Source of the DNA: Dillenia suffruticosa
Taxonomy: Eukaryota; Streptophyta; Magnoliopsida; Dilleniales; Dilleniaceae
Direction of reading: 5' to 3'
DNA length: 64,000 bases
Assembly: GCA_033439265.1 (NCBI GenBank)
Contig: JAVTVX010000012.1
Span: 2,779,001-2,843,000 of the forward strand
A program made the translations under genes and the position numbers. The first letter of the stretch is position 1, and every line of letters starts with the position of its first letter. A model generated the notes under the pieces. The model had not been told where the DNA came from. It did not search any database and saw nothing but the letters and a program-made list of their open reading frames with translations. Of the stretch, positions 11,985 through 25,380 are shown piece by piece.

Positions 11985-14930
11985 ATTAAATTTTAATTGA
12001 GAACCATTGTGGATGGATGAGACAAGCCCCCACAAGAAAATAATAATTTAAAAAATTAAATATAATTTGAAAATGACAATCAAATGTTTAGAAACCTAAG
12101 AGGATCAACTTTAACATGTTTCGGTGGTTTCTTTGTTATAATGATTGATTTAATAAAGATAAAGATGATTTGTTAAAACTTTGCTTTCATTTATTTTTGA
12201 AAGAACCTTTGATCGAATGCTTTGTTTGGTCATTATGGAGTAAGCCATTGGTAATCCATTTCCATAATTTAAGGATTTTACTAATTTAATTTATACTTAA
12301 GTTCTATGATGTCTGTTTTTATCATATACAAGACTTGAAGTCGAAACTTAACTTAAAGGGACCGGTGTTCAGTAATCAAACCAACTAAGTATCGATTATT
12401 ATACCCGGATGACAATGATTTTTTTTTTTTTTTAAAAAGAATTAGTGAAATACTGCCTTCAAAAGCCATTACCAAGCAATAAAAGAAACAACAATGCCCA
12501 TTAAAATTTTTCCCCCAGATAAGCGAATGCTCCTTTTTATTTTATTTTATTTTGTTTGGCCCTAAAAATTTGAATTTCAAGCCATCCTGCCCGTAGAGTG
12601 ATGAGAGACTGTTTCTGCAAAAGTATATCTACGTAGAGCGAAGGGAGGAAAAAGAGGGTAGCCATTCTAAAATTGTAAATTTAAATATTATTTATTTTTT
12701 AGAAATTATAATTGAGAATCATAATATCATTTTCTAATATTTTACTCCTGATTCTGTGTTTTATGTGTAAATATATATACAAGAATTTAATGTGAAGATC
12801 ATTCTCAGCCTCAGGTCTCAGACTCATCCATTACATAAAGGAAAAAAGGAGAAGAAAAGGTAGAACATTAACATGCCTTCACTTTATAAAGATAAAAGAA
12901 TTATAAAATCTGCAAAATGAGGCGCTGATGGGCAAAAGAAGGTGGGCCACTCGACATGCATGAATCATCCAGAAAAACCCACATGGCAGTGGCTCACTTT
13001 GGGCCTACATATTGAGGCCCTCTGGACACATCAAATATTTCTCCCATTGGAAATAGTACTCGTTCTTTTTTTTGGTTTTTTTTTGGTATCATGTGCATCG
13101 GACATCACCCGATATTCGGGGTTTTATCTTTATTAATTCAGACTGAATGTTATAGTAGCTCATTTTGGAGGGTGGATCTCCCAATTGGGAACTCTTCATA
13201 CACATGAGGGTCTGCTACTCTCAGTAGGAGTTAAACCTCGGTCATACTTAAAAATACTTAACCTCACATTCAGTTTAATCAATCTACGTCGGTGGAAATA
13301 ATACTCTTTCAAAGCTTGTTCAATGCAGCTAAGGTTCATAATGACCACTTGAATTGAAATGCCACCATAGAAGATCATCTTAGCTTTCGCACACCAAATG
13401 TCTATCACTCTAGCATAAATCTCTTAACCTTAACAATGTAAAAGATTACGATAGAAAATGTGCCTACTAAAATAAATCTGACAAATGTTCAAATTAAATT
13501 AATCAAAATGATTTCAAATATCAATCGGTTTAATACAAAAAAAAATCTTAACTTTCATGCAAATTTTCTATAAATCCGTAGGTATTGAGTATTGGATTGT
13601 CACTCGATGAACATCATTTTTAAAATAATTAATACATGTTAGATAATAATCCAATAATCATCATTTTCATGAATTTTAATATTTATATAAATCACATAAT
13701 ATTTTAGTATTCATGTTATAGATAGGTGTAGTTCTAGTTAACGAGCTAAATGTTTATTCATTAATTAAAAAATAAATTTAATTATAATTTAATAAGTTCA
13801 CTTATGGTAATAAATAGTGAACCTGAATTCTAGTTAAAAATTATATGATTACTCGGTATTTCAATCCGTAAAACAATAGTATTAATTTAAATCGAACATG
13901 ATCCTTATAATAATAATAATAATAATAATAAATATAACCATTTGGAATTTAATCATAGAAAAATAACTTGGCACATGTATCGTGCAAGCTCATCTATCTT
14001 GCTCCAATGTTCTCATTGAGCCACCGTATCCCATAATAATTTCTACTAGAGTTGTATACAATTTCTTTTTTTCATGTCAATAAATACTGAACATGAACAA
14101 AAATCATTGGAAGAGCTGAAAATACACCAACAGTCATTGATAGTAAAGGGGACCCAAATTCCATCATACATTATCATAATATCATATGATTTTTTTACCA
14201 AATAATGTTGGGATATTTTTCAAGTCTACCAATCACAAATCTACAAGCATTACATAACACTCGATTTTATCAATTATTTTTCTCATTACCTCTCACAGAT
14301 GAGTTTTGATGACCTTAAGAAAAATGATGAGTTTACATAGACATACATTATCATGCTAGAATCCATATCCATTTATTACAATCATACTAAATATCTCATC
14401 CTTGGATGTGTTCCATTATTACTATGGTAAATTCCTTATTATGATGCAAAATGAAAAAGGGTACAAGTAGAATCACCGTTTTGAATCTTATATACATAAT
14501 ACACACACACACACACACACATCATCATCATCATCGCCATCAAGATGTATATCACTAATCTTCTTTGTGATTGGATTGCTGAATATAATCATGACAATCA
14601 AGCACTTATATATGCAGCTCTAAAGGTTTTGACACACTAGGGCTCATGACCACAAAGTTCATACCCTTGAATACGACTTGTATCCACTCATACATATGCA
14701 ATTATTTAGCTTGGATAGAAAATGTTCAATGGAAAAAAAAAAGAAAAAAGAAAAAATGCAACAGCCTGAGCAGCATAATTATAAAGAATTGATTCCGATG
14801 ATGACCATACGGTGTATAGCTTGTAAGCAGTATAACCAGGTAAAGCTATGTATGCAGTATAACCAGTTCCTATCGTAAATAAATACAATAAAGGAAAATA
14901 TAGGCACCGAAAAAATGGGAATATTTGTTC
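10341..14930. other. Intergenic DNA, AT-rich with microsatellites
   Basis: No supported gene. The first few hundred bases are probably the 3' UTR of the IDA-like gene. Microsatellites: (AT)n at about 11949-11979, (TAA)n at about 13909-13931, (AC)n at 14503-14520 followed by (ATC)n. A degenerate dispersed repeat lies at about 12310-12410 in inverted orientation. At 14793-14823 a short stretch repeats part of the last TONSOKU exon (see findings). Confidence 0.6.
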
Positions 14931-17900
14931 CTAAATCAAATCCTTTTTGCAGCAAGGTTTTACTCCGCAGCACTTAATTCCCTGCACTGAGAAATGGATG
15001 GTCTGATTCTTAACATGCCTTTCAGACAAGCCAGCTCTTGAATCCGATGATGACCATACAGTGTATAGCTTGTCCACCATTTCGGCTGAGAAGCCGTTAT
15101 CACTAAAATCCAGTAACTTCAGATTTGTTGCCATGCCAATGGCTGCTGAAAGCTCTTCAATATATTGACATTCAGGATTTGAAGGATCCTTTGGACTTGA
15201 GCTAGTACATTCATTAGAGACTGCTGGTTTAGTTATCAAATTATCTTCACTATCAGCAACTTCAAGCTGAATACTCTCTGTGCTTACTGCATTTAGACCT
15301 TGATGAGAAGCTTCTACGGTAGAGTTCTTTAAAAATGATGCCTTGGGAGATAAGTCAGATGAGGGCAGGTTTATCTGCAAGGGTTTTGTAATCGCTTTTG
15401 TTGACAAGTGATTTTGAAGAACAAGCTGTTTACCTATATCAGCATTTTCCGCAAGATTGAGCTCTTTCAAAGAATCATTCTCTGCCAGAAACAATAAAAT
15501 CTTAAATACTAACATGGGGTTCAAAAATGAAAATTTGTGGTTCATTCAATGCCGCTGACCTGCTAAAGCACAAACAATCTTAAGAACTCCAGTAAAACCA
15601 AGATGACACTTATTGATAACCAATACTTTTAGACAGCACTGTGGATTCATGAGAATTGATGCCAAAAGGTCAACACCCTACAAACACAGCTTTTATGTCA
15701 AACTTCAGTCAGATCATAACTAAAATGTTGTCTCAGACTGATAACATGTAGCATTGGAAAGAAGTACTATATCAGTGTGTGAACAAACTAAGATAACCAT
15801 AGGGTAGTTGGTGCATCAGCAGCTAATAACACTGTATATTATATGTAAGCAGATGCATAGCTGAACACCAATTTCAGTCTCAGATTCGATAGAGATCGTG
15901 GATGAGGTGGGTCAAGGAACAAAAAATACGTCCTTAGTTGCATAGCAAAACTCCCAGTTAAGACAGATTTGTAATGTGATTAGACGAAATCCAATAATTG
16001 CAAGAATGGAATATTTTGGCATTGAAGGCTCAAAGAGAAACCATGGCGAAACAGTTCTGAAAAAAAATGCCTAACAGACCATGATTAATTCTCAAAAGCT
16101 TTGGTAGTAGTGTAAGGGCTTCTGCGCTTGAGGAATTGACGTATGAAGGAACCTGGTTGACTGATTACATCACACACTTGGATCAGAAGTCAGATGGTTA
16201 GGCAAGCAGAAAATTATCTTAGTAGTCGCACCTCTAATTTGCTCCAAATTCTGTGGTCTAGTTATTTCGGGCACCATTTATGTCTAAAATATGAGTAAAA
16301 CATACGAGTTTAAGGTTTAAACAAAGTCCAAACCTCTTGTGCAATGGGATTCCCTCCGAAATGCAAATATGAGTAAAACATACGAGTTTAAGGTTTAAAC
16401 AAAGTCCAAACCTCTTGTGCAATGGGATTCCCTCCGAAATGCAGCTCAACAACAGTGCTGACAAAAGAATCGCAAGCTTTTAGTCCCCTGATAAATTGAG
16501 ATGTTAGCCCATTATATGACAGATCGAGTTTCATCAGCTCCTGAGTTCCACTAGAAATTATATTGCATACTTGTAATGCTCCATCCTGCAAAGGAAAAGA
16601 AGAATAAAACTAATAAATGAATATGCAACAAAGTAATAAGCACAACAGGAAAAAAAAAATTTATTTTTCTCCAAGAGAAGCCACGGGTAAAAAAATACAG
16701 AAAATGCGCTTACCCTCCCAATGCCAGTACTTCCAAGCATCAATCCAGATAAGCAAGAGGTTTTAGCAAGTTGGCAGAGCCCATCAATGGCAGACTTGCT
16801 GATCTTGACTCCATTAAGGTTTATTTCTGAAAAACTTTTTAAACATTTTAAAACTTGTAAGGTTGTCTGTCATTTACATCCACAGAAAGAACTACGACCA
16901 GATATGCATAGGCTCAAGGTATTAAATTAGCCCACACCTGCTTAGAGTAGCAAGTTTGCCCAACAAATTGGCCATCGCATTTCCCGATATGGGGTTGTTA
17001 TGTCCTGTTAAAATATTCTTGTCAGAAAATTCTAATAAATGCAATGCTGATGTGCCAAATACCTAAAATTCATTTATTTTTTTTCCATCATGATACCCAA
17101 AGAAAGATGTGTAAGTGCTGATCCAGCATCCAATGCATCAGCAACCTTTTGAATTGTTCTAGTGGTGATAGAACAGCGCTCAACATTCAAGCTATAGAGA
17201 GCTACATATCAAAAGTTGCACATCAGCATATGGCGAAGATGTTTGACCGGTAATAAGAATAAGCAAGGAATATTTACTTCACATGACAAATAGTGGCTAA
17301 TTTGGTTAATGAATGAAGAAAAAAAGTAATATACAGACCACACCCAGCAAATTTGATGTGCAATCAAACCCCCCTCTAATAACATGGGAACTAAATGTAC
17401 AGCAGGAAGAGTGTTCACCTTTGCATTTCATCAAGATAGCCGACAGATAAGAAGCACATATATCAGTGAGGCGATTACCAGAGATATTCAACACCTCTAA
17501 CCGAGTGAACAGCACAGGGCATTCACAAATCTGCAAATGAGATGTGTCACAAAAACAAAGTCACACAGAGCTATGTTAGTGTATCCAATTTAACAGATAA
17601 TATAAAAGGTAATGAAAATGCTTATTGAAATAATTCTTAGATAATAGCACCTATAATGAAATCAACATTTTAAGATGCTGCTTTTGTCCAGATATCCATG
17701 TATGAGTGCAAGGCTACTGGTGTTACGTAAGTGGTATCTAAGTGATCCATTCTCATTGGAAATGGTAGTAAAGCAGCATATGGAGCTCTTTTAACTTGGC
17801 TAGAATCAATTAAGACGGTAAAGAGAAAGAGCAAACAGAATATGGGGAGATGTTGTCCAGTTGAAACAAGACAGTAGAACAAGGTGAAGAACCTGGAACA

Positions 17901-20900
17901 GAGAAGTTGGACCAAAACGGTTGCAATGCAAATTTAAAGTCAAGCCACCATATGTTTGGCATGATGATCTGAAGACTTGTTGAAGTTTCTCCATTGTTCC
18001 ATTCCCTGGGAGATGACAACCATATCAACAAAACCATAAGATAAAATGCAGGTGAACTCAGTTACTAACTGATATTGACCGCTTTTATTTAAACAATTTT
18101 TTTTAGAAAGGCTTTACCTAACAAGTTGTGAGAAAGATCTAACATGGCAACTGTCTCGTAGGCATTTAGTGCATCCAACAAAGGTCTTACTGATATATCT
18201 TGCAAATCACATTCAGAAACACTGACTTCATCTTCAGACACCTGAAAATTAATAAGTTAGCTGTTATATCTATGATGCCTTTTGTTTCTCCTCACTCCCC
18301 CGTTTCCATTCCATATATCTATCCATTATGACCAATCTTTTTAAGATTTTAGCAATGACTACAACTTCAGTCCATGCTTGAGTAACGTAAAGCATGTAGC
18401 ATCAAAGGTATGTATGGAATGAAGAAAAAAAATATCTTTTAGTTGGCATCAATGACTAGGACCATGTAAGAATTATTTTCCAACCTCCAAATTATAAAGC
18501 TTCTTCAGCAACTTCATAATTGGTGTCTCTGATAACTTGTTGCAGCAATCAATGTAGAGCTTCATCAGACCTTTCTGAACCCATGCTGTGGACATTGAAA
18601 TTAGACAATAGAATCTTTATGTCAGTTGCACAGATCCTCTTAAAGAAATGCATAAATAGAGATGGTAAAAAATAAATTTAGCTACATATTTCAGCTAGCA
18701 TGGAAGCATATCAGATAATCATTGTTGCAGACTATCTATTGAACTGGTTGAGAATCACTTATAGCAAGACAACTGTAACATAGCAAAGTAGCTCTGATCA
18801 GCAATATAGCCCTTAGACATCTATCTCAGAAGTCTGATTTACTTCAATGAAATTATTATGCTGGAAACATGAGATTCAAAATGTATATCTACTTGAAAGG
18901 GCACCTAATAAAGAATAAACTAAAACCAACTGCACAGCACCTACCATCTACAGAGGCTTCAATGCAGCCTTTTCTCCGAGTCCCATCCTTTAATGTTTCA
19001 ATTTCTTCAAAGGACTCCAGAATTCTTCCATCATATTCCATGTTGCCAATTATGGGCAATAAACCTAACGAAACATATCATTCAATCAGCTCGTTAGTGA
19101 TAAAAAATGTAAATTGTGTAATTGCATCACATTTTCCATTTGACTTGTAGTTATGCCTTTATCATTCTCATTGAGCTAGTATAATAACCCAAAATACTAG
19201 ACTCTGTTCTAGCTATAAATTTGAAATACATTTTCTTTCTGGGGATACCAGCCTTTACATTCTTCTGTAAACCAACACAAGTTTTTCAGTATGATATCTG
19301 CTCAATTTTCCAAGTGCTACATGTTGATATTTCACACTATAAAGTAGTCAATGATCAATTCCAGGTATATTACAGCTGATGACAACATTTTCATTGACAA
19401 ACCAATTGAACAATATAGAGCTAAAAGATTGATAATTTTTACATACCCTTCGATCTGTCCTCTGACGGCTGTCGTAAATAAAATTCACAAGCTGCCTCAA
19501 CCTTTAAAGACTCGATACTCAATTTACTACCAACCATACAAGAGACTGCTTCTACAGGTACAAGCTGATTGTCAATTCTGATGTTAAGCCATTTCTGCAG
19601 TTTGTAGAGTAGTTCACAATATTTAGCAACATCCATGCACTTGCATCAAACCCCAAAATTTTTATCAGAAGATCACATACAATAAAACATGCACCGCATT
19701 TAAAATCTAGGCATGCATAATAAGGTAACCTCCATCATGACACAAACTCACTTCGAAGTGCAATTCTATGGAAATACAAGTACATACAATAAAGCATGCA
19801 CCGCATTTAAAAATCTAGGCATGCATAATAAGGTCAACTCCATCATGAAACAAACTCACTTCAAAAAGCAATTCTATGGAAATACAAGTAAACTTTTCAT
19901 AGGACAGCACCACCTCAGGACAGTCAATAAAAGTGGAAATGTCCAGCACCTCATCATTACTCAAAGGACCAGAGCATGTGTCTTTTCCAGCAGTAACTCT
20001 AGGACTCGAACATTTATGGGAGCAAATGCTTTCTTCAGCATAAATAGGTGTGCAGGAGCTGTTGGCACATTTGGAGGCAACAGGTGAATTATCCTGCTGA
20101 ACAACTGGTGTTAAACACTCCCCTGTTGGTATGAATTTCCGCAGGAAGAAAAGAAAACAATTTGAAGCTACCTTAAAAGATTAAGTACCTCAAATTTCCA
20201 GGCAGAAGTAGAAGGTGCAATTTTTGTTTTTACTGCAGAAAAGCAAAAACAGAAATGCAAATCAGTGCAGTCCCAAACTTGATGCAAGCCAAGACAAAAT
20301 CTTCCCTTGGACCAATGAAAAAAAGAAGATATGGGAGTTGAATGTATGACCTACATTCATCAGAGGTAGCGACATCCTCCAGTGGAATTGTGTGAATATT
20401 GTCATTTGGGCAGTTTAGGCCATCAACAGTTTCACCCTCATCATCAGAAAGTACTATGCGAGCACGTTTCCAAGCAACACCATTTTCCTGATTACTTATT
20501 GATTTAAAGGAAGTTTTAGGTGAATCAATTATTAGTGTATTACGCTTCCCAGAATGAGCAGTCTTTGAACCTGGAGAGTTTGTAACAGACCGAAGAAGTG
20601 AAACCAAAGGCATATCATCATTCAGCTCAACACTAGGGAGAGAATTCAGTTTAGCTGGACTAGAATTACTCTTCTTTGTCAACTGGCGTGCACTAGACCT
20701 AATATTTGACAGACAATCATCTTCTTCTGTATCAGTTTCAGGACAACAATCCATTGTCTTTTGAGCTTCTATCTCTTTACTCTTTGACTGCTTCAAATTC
20801 TCAATAACATTCTGCAACCTCCTGCCAAGGAGAGGAGGATAGTTTCAGACAGTTTTAACAAAGGAACAGCAAATAAATCCAATGCCAACAAGAAAGCGGA

Positions 20901-23900
20901 ATAGACAACTGCTTCACATGTTTGTAAGCAAGGATAGTAACTTTTTTGTGTCAGGTTTGCTTTCTTTCTTGAGAGTCAACTGAGTTTCTAACTTTGGGAG
21001 TAGAAAACTATAACTTGGCAGAACAAAACTTACCTGGCCTCCTCAACATTGTCAAATCTTATCATATTGCTGTAGTGTATATTCTCCAATGCAGAAAGTT
21101 TAATTGAAGGATTATCTGCTTGTATAGCAATCCTACAGTTTTGGCAGCAAAGAAAGAAATCTGTAAGAATAAAAGTTTCTGGTATGTTGCAATTATTTAC
21201 AACAATGTGCTGTGTATGCAACAGCAAGAAGAATGACTTCTCATTACCGCTAGATGTTGCAATAGTTCTTGTTCCTTTATGGGACAATAAACATCTGAGA
21301 TTTTCTTCTGAAATTTTTAGTACTGGCAAGACTAACTTCTAAGATGACACACCACAAACTTTCCAATCATTTATCATAAGAAATTCTTGTTCTAATGTGC
21401 AAAATCATATCATGATAATCTTTATTCTTAAATAAATAAGATACCCATAATTTAACATTTAAAAAAGCAAAGTTCTTTCCTTGCAACTTCTAAGGGGAGA
21501 AAAACTTCATTTCAGGACGTTTGAAAGAGGCCAGTGTAATTATGAGCAAACAACTACTTTAGTATGTTCTTGCAGATGGTGGTTGTCAAAGGATCGGTAA
21601 ACTTCCAAGCCAATCCACATGACAAGAAAAGTAAGTAGGAAGAATACACTATCCAGAACAAAGGAGGATGAGTGCCTGTAACTCTCTTCAAATGCTTTTA
21701 GTGCCTCTGCCCAATTGCCATCAGAGTCTAATGCATCACCAATATGATTCTTCACCAGAGCCTGGCCCTGAATTCACTACAATCCACATAAGTATCCAAA
21801 TATACAAAGAAAAATGAAACCGCGAACATAAAAATTTGTTTGACATAAGCCCCTGCATTCGTAACATGGACAAACTGTAAATGGTGGATAGTTATGATAT
21901 AGCACATGGAATAACCATACCTCCAAATTGCCGATTGATTTGTATATTTCCCAACTTTTCTTGTACCATTTAAGTGCTTTCTTGAAGTTCCTGAGATTAC
22001 TGTATGACTCACCAATATTTAGAAATGAATCACCCAGCTTTTCCTTGTCACAAAGTTCTGCTGCAATTCTCTTCTTCCTTTTTGCATATTCTCTATGCTA
22101 AACAAAGGAAGATTCCAAATAAAATTCAAACCATTAACTAACAAAAAAAGTTTCTAAATTTAAGCATCCAGCATGCAAGACCTGTCCAGAAAACCATGGC
22201 AGAGGCTAAACTTAGGAGCAAACTGCTAAATAACTTGTAACCTACTGATAAGGAACATTCATAGTAGTTAATTTGATCTTTAACCAAGATGGAATTCAAC
22301 AAGAGAGAGAGAGAGAGAGAGAGACAAAGGTTCTTCTTGAAAAAAGCTCTATTTCAAAAAAGGGGTGTTTGTCAAAACATTCCTCAAGAAAGAGCTGGTC
22401 AACAAGACATCTACCTTAAAACTCTTTACCATAAGTCTTTTTCGGGTCAAGAAGATCACCCAAACACCCCCTGAGGAAGGCTATATAAAGTGACACACTC
22501 CAATTTTCAATAGTTTCTGCAACATGTTCCAACACTTTGGAATTCAAAATTTCTATAACCTTTTCTCGACACCAAAAAAAAAAAAAAATAATAATAATAA
22601 TAATAGCATTACTGACAGAAACCCATTCTGCATGTTATGAAACTAGAAAAAAGAGATGCCACTGCCTTCCTCAGAAAAAAATTAAAAAAATAAAAAGAAA
22701 CTCTTTGTCAGTTATAAAGTGATAGCACTTCTGATGATGCCATCACATGATATCCTTTATTAAATCAAATTGTGAGTTTCTAGCCACGTCTACATGTTAA
22801 AACCTAAAGTTCTTGTATGGTTGATTATCTAGAATCTAAGCTCCTCTGTACATAACGATGCAGGACATTTACATTGAACTAATTAAATAGTCATCAGTGG
22901 TATCTAAGGCTCCCTGTTCCTTTCCAACTCTCATAGAACAAGTACACCTACCCAAGGAAATCGGCAAAGTTGCTTTCATGAACTAGAGCATATAATGGAT
23001 TCAAGGATCATATGAGGTATTAGTACATTAAAAGCAGTAAAGAAATTAGAAGAAAAAGAGGCTACTAGCTCAGCTTGAAAAATGACCAGGTTTGTTCGTA
23101 GAAAATGAAAGCATGCCAATTGAATTAGTAATTGACATTGCACGCTGGTGGATTTTTCAACGATGAGATCCTATCACCCAACAAATGGAATCTGCAGTTA
23201 AATGGTCAAACTCAAAAGCAAGATAAGTGTAGCTTAGGAGGAAGTAAGGTACAGAAGTCAAGCAGTCTAATGAACGAGTTACTGTGGCTGGAATTGATGC
23301 TTTTTCATTTTCATTTCCCTTTTTTTTGTTCAAATCTCAGCAGAAACTAAACATAAACCACAAGTAAAATTCTTTAGTGCAATAGAGATTACAGTTCTCA
23401 GAGTATATCACCTTTTCAGTTTAGTAAAAACATACTAGAAAACAACCAAGATGTAGAAAAAGTATAGATACACAACCACAGACACGTAGATATAAAACTA
23501 ACCTTTTTCCATGCAAAAATCATGCTTGAACTCTCAATAAGACGATCAAGAGATGCAATTTGGAGCTGCAGACACTTCAGTTCAGCCGGTGTGCCTCTGG
23601 CAGTCACCATGTTCCTCATTAGCTTCTTGAGATTTTGCTCTTCTTTGTTCAGCCCATCCATTACCTTTTTTGCCTCTTTTACAATCTCAATATTCTGACT
23701 AATTTGACCAATCAAAGCATCCTCATCTTCCATAGATTTTGCTAGATCATGGGCCTTCCGGTAGCAAAGAATCGCATCATCATACTTTTGCACCTTATAA
23801 TGCAATTCCCCAAGATTGATGTAACCCTTTGCCTGTCCTTGGCAATGTTGAATGTTCTTACATATTATGATGTCCTTCTCAACGTGTTCTCGAGCTTTAT

Positions 23901-25292
23901 CCCACATCCTTAGTGCTGTGTAAACATATCCAAGATTGTGATGGAGCCTGCTGCGTGTGTCATCATTTTCATTCACCTCTTCTTCATCACAAATTTTTAA
24001 CCCTTTTGTAAGAATTTTCTCAGCTGCTTCAAAATTGTCAAGATCCATTTCAAGCATTCCAATGTTATTATGGGCATCAATGTATTCCTTAAGAAAGGAA
24101 GATGTCTTGTTAAAGGATGCATTCTCCTTCAAAGTCTGGGCAAGGTTCATTGCCGCTTTGAAATACTTTTTGGCATTTCGAACAGAATAATGGTCATCCT
24201 CAGACTTTGTAAACATCTCATGGTAAGTGCGACCAAGTTGGGTGCTGGCCCGTTGCTGCTCAACAAGGTCATTACTGTCTTTGGCAAGCTCCAGATGTTT
24301 TTTCTGCAATCAAAATCAGTAAGATCAAAATAAAATAGCACCACAAGAAAGATAGCACTCCTACATTGACCATTATTTTTGGCATGAAAATGTGTCTGTT
24401 GCCGAGTTGGCTCATAGCTTCTGAAGTTTGAATTAATGAAACTACAACTATTTTATTATTGGAAAGTCAAATAAACAAAGATAAGCGCTAAGGTAGTGCA
24501 ACATGATTGATTTTGTTAACGATTTTTTCAAGCATTACTCAAAGAAATCAACCATGATTCGTATTAGCCTTCACCTCAATGTAAACTTTTTGGTAACCAA
24601 ACAGGTGATGGCAACATAACATGCCAATATACAAGACACAAGAATGCCACTATGACAAATTGGATGGGTGAAGAATCAAAGGGGGAAAATCAATGAGCAA
24701 AATTAGGGACAACACCCATAAACCATTAGATAAGATTTTCAAACACTGTAGGATCATAACTTGATTGAATCAACGACAAGGATTTTTCCTTAAATAATTC
24801 CAGTGAACATGCATTTCTGAGAAAACGCAGTTGAACCCACAGTCAAAAACAATGAAATGACTGAAATCAAACGAGGTTGAAGTTAACCCAATGAAAAAGA
24901 CAAAAATAAATGAAACCCTATTCGACCCGTAATTAGAAAACAAGTGAAACCCAATTAAACCGACAATTCAGAGACAATGAAGCAATTGAAATCGAAGTCA
25001 TAATCGTAAGTTTTACCTGATAAACAAGAGCATCTTTGAAGTGCTGAAGCCGGAGATAGACTTCACCGAGAGATTGACAAGTGGGGAGAACTTGTTTTTC
25101 AGGAAGGTACTTGACAGATACTTCGTAATCTATTCGAAGCCATTTTAGGGCTTCGACGTATTCTCCTCTGTTCTTCAATATGTCCCCGATTAGATTAGCC
25201 CATCTCGCTTCTTCCTGGTGATTTCCCTCTGCTTTTGCATGCTTGTACGCCTGTTTCGCTGAATTTAATTGCTCTTTGTCTTCTCTACCCAT
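14931..25292 (-). CDS. TSK: TONSOKU (TSK/BRUSHY1/MGOUN3), replication-coupled DNA repair scaffold
   Basis: Twenty coding exons joined in consistent phase give 1352 aa (Arabidopsis TSK is about 1311): 25292-25017, 24303-23503, 22097-21921, 21767-21676, 21132-21034, 20821-20355, 20232-20189, 20117-19914, 19639-19447, 19064-18945, 18585-18485, 18241-18118, 18005-17893, 17530-17419, 17201-17097, 17004-16938, 16834-16714, 16585-16412, 15677-15560, 15481-14931. The N-terminal 480 residues are TPRs ([19 protein letters not shown] is one), the part known in plants to bind histone H3.1. Residues about 485-720 are acidic and low complexity ([12 protein letters not shown]). Residues 721-800 resemble a ubiquitin-like fold, and the rest are leucine-rich repeats ending in a CCGVKPCC tail. 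TSK acts in the nucleus at post-replicative chromatin, in repair of broken forks and epigenetic inheritance. Family certain. Exons 6-8 are the least secure. Intron 4 appears to use a GC donor, and introns 8 and 18 carry tandem duplications. Confidence 0.95.
16287..16443. repeat. Two perfect 78-bp tandem copies spanning a TONSOKU splice donor
   Basis: The unit at 16287-16364 repeats at 16365-16442 with no mismatch that I can see. The right-hand copy contains the last 31 bases of exon 18 and its GT donor (exon edge at 16412), so the left-hand copy places a second, identical exon end and donor inside the intron, 78 bases further on. Reading through from the true exon meets a stop soon after the first donor, so use of the decoy would truncate the protein. 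Confidence 0.9.
19677..19890. repeat. 107-bp tandem duplication in a TONSOKU intron
   Basis: The sequence at 19677-19783 is repeated at 19784-19890 with a handful of substitutions and one-base indels; both copies share the GCATGCATAATAAGGT and CAATTCTATGGAAATACAAG segments. It lies between exons 9 and 8 and ends about 23 bases from the exon 8 donor. It is older than the perfect 78-bp duplication in the same gene, judging by its mismatches. Confidence 0.85.
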
Positions 25293-25341
25293 TGAATCGG
25301 ATTAAGGTCTTTAGGGCTTCTATTGTATTTCTTGATCAAAG

Positions 25342-25380
<39 letters not shown>

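Noticed and set aside
13196-13408. 70-aa minus-strand ORF suggestive of a retroelement fragment
   Set aside because: No catalytic motif of reverse transcriptase or integrase can be seen; the resemblance is only general.
19886-20117. Longer version of TONSOKU exon 8 ending at 19886
   Set aside because: Its phase does not fit exon 9; the GAG|GTGGTG donor at 19914 keeps the frame.
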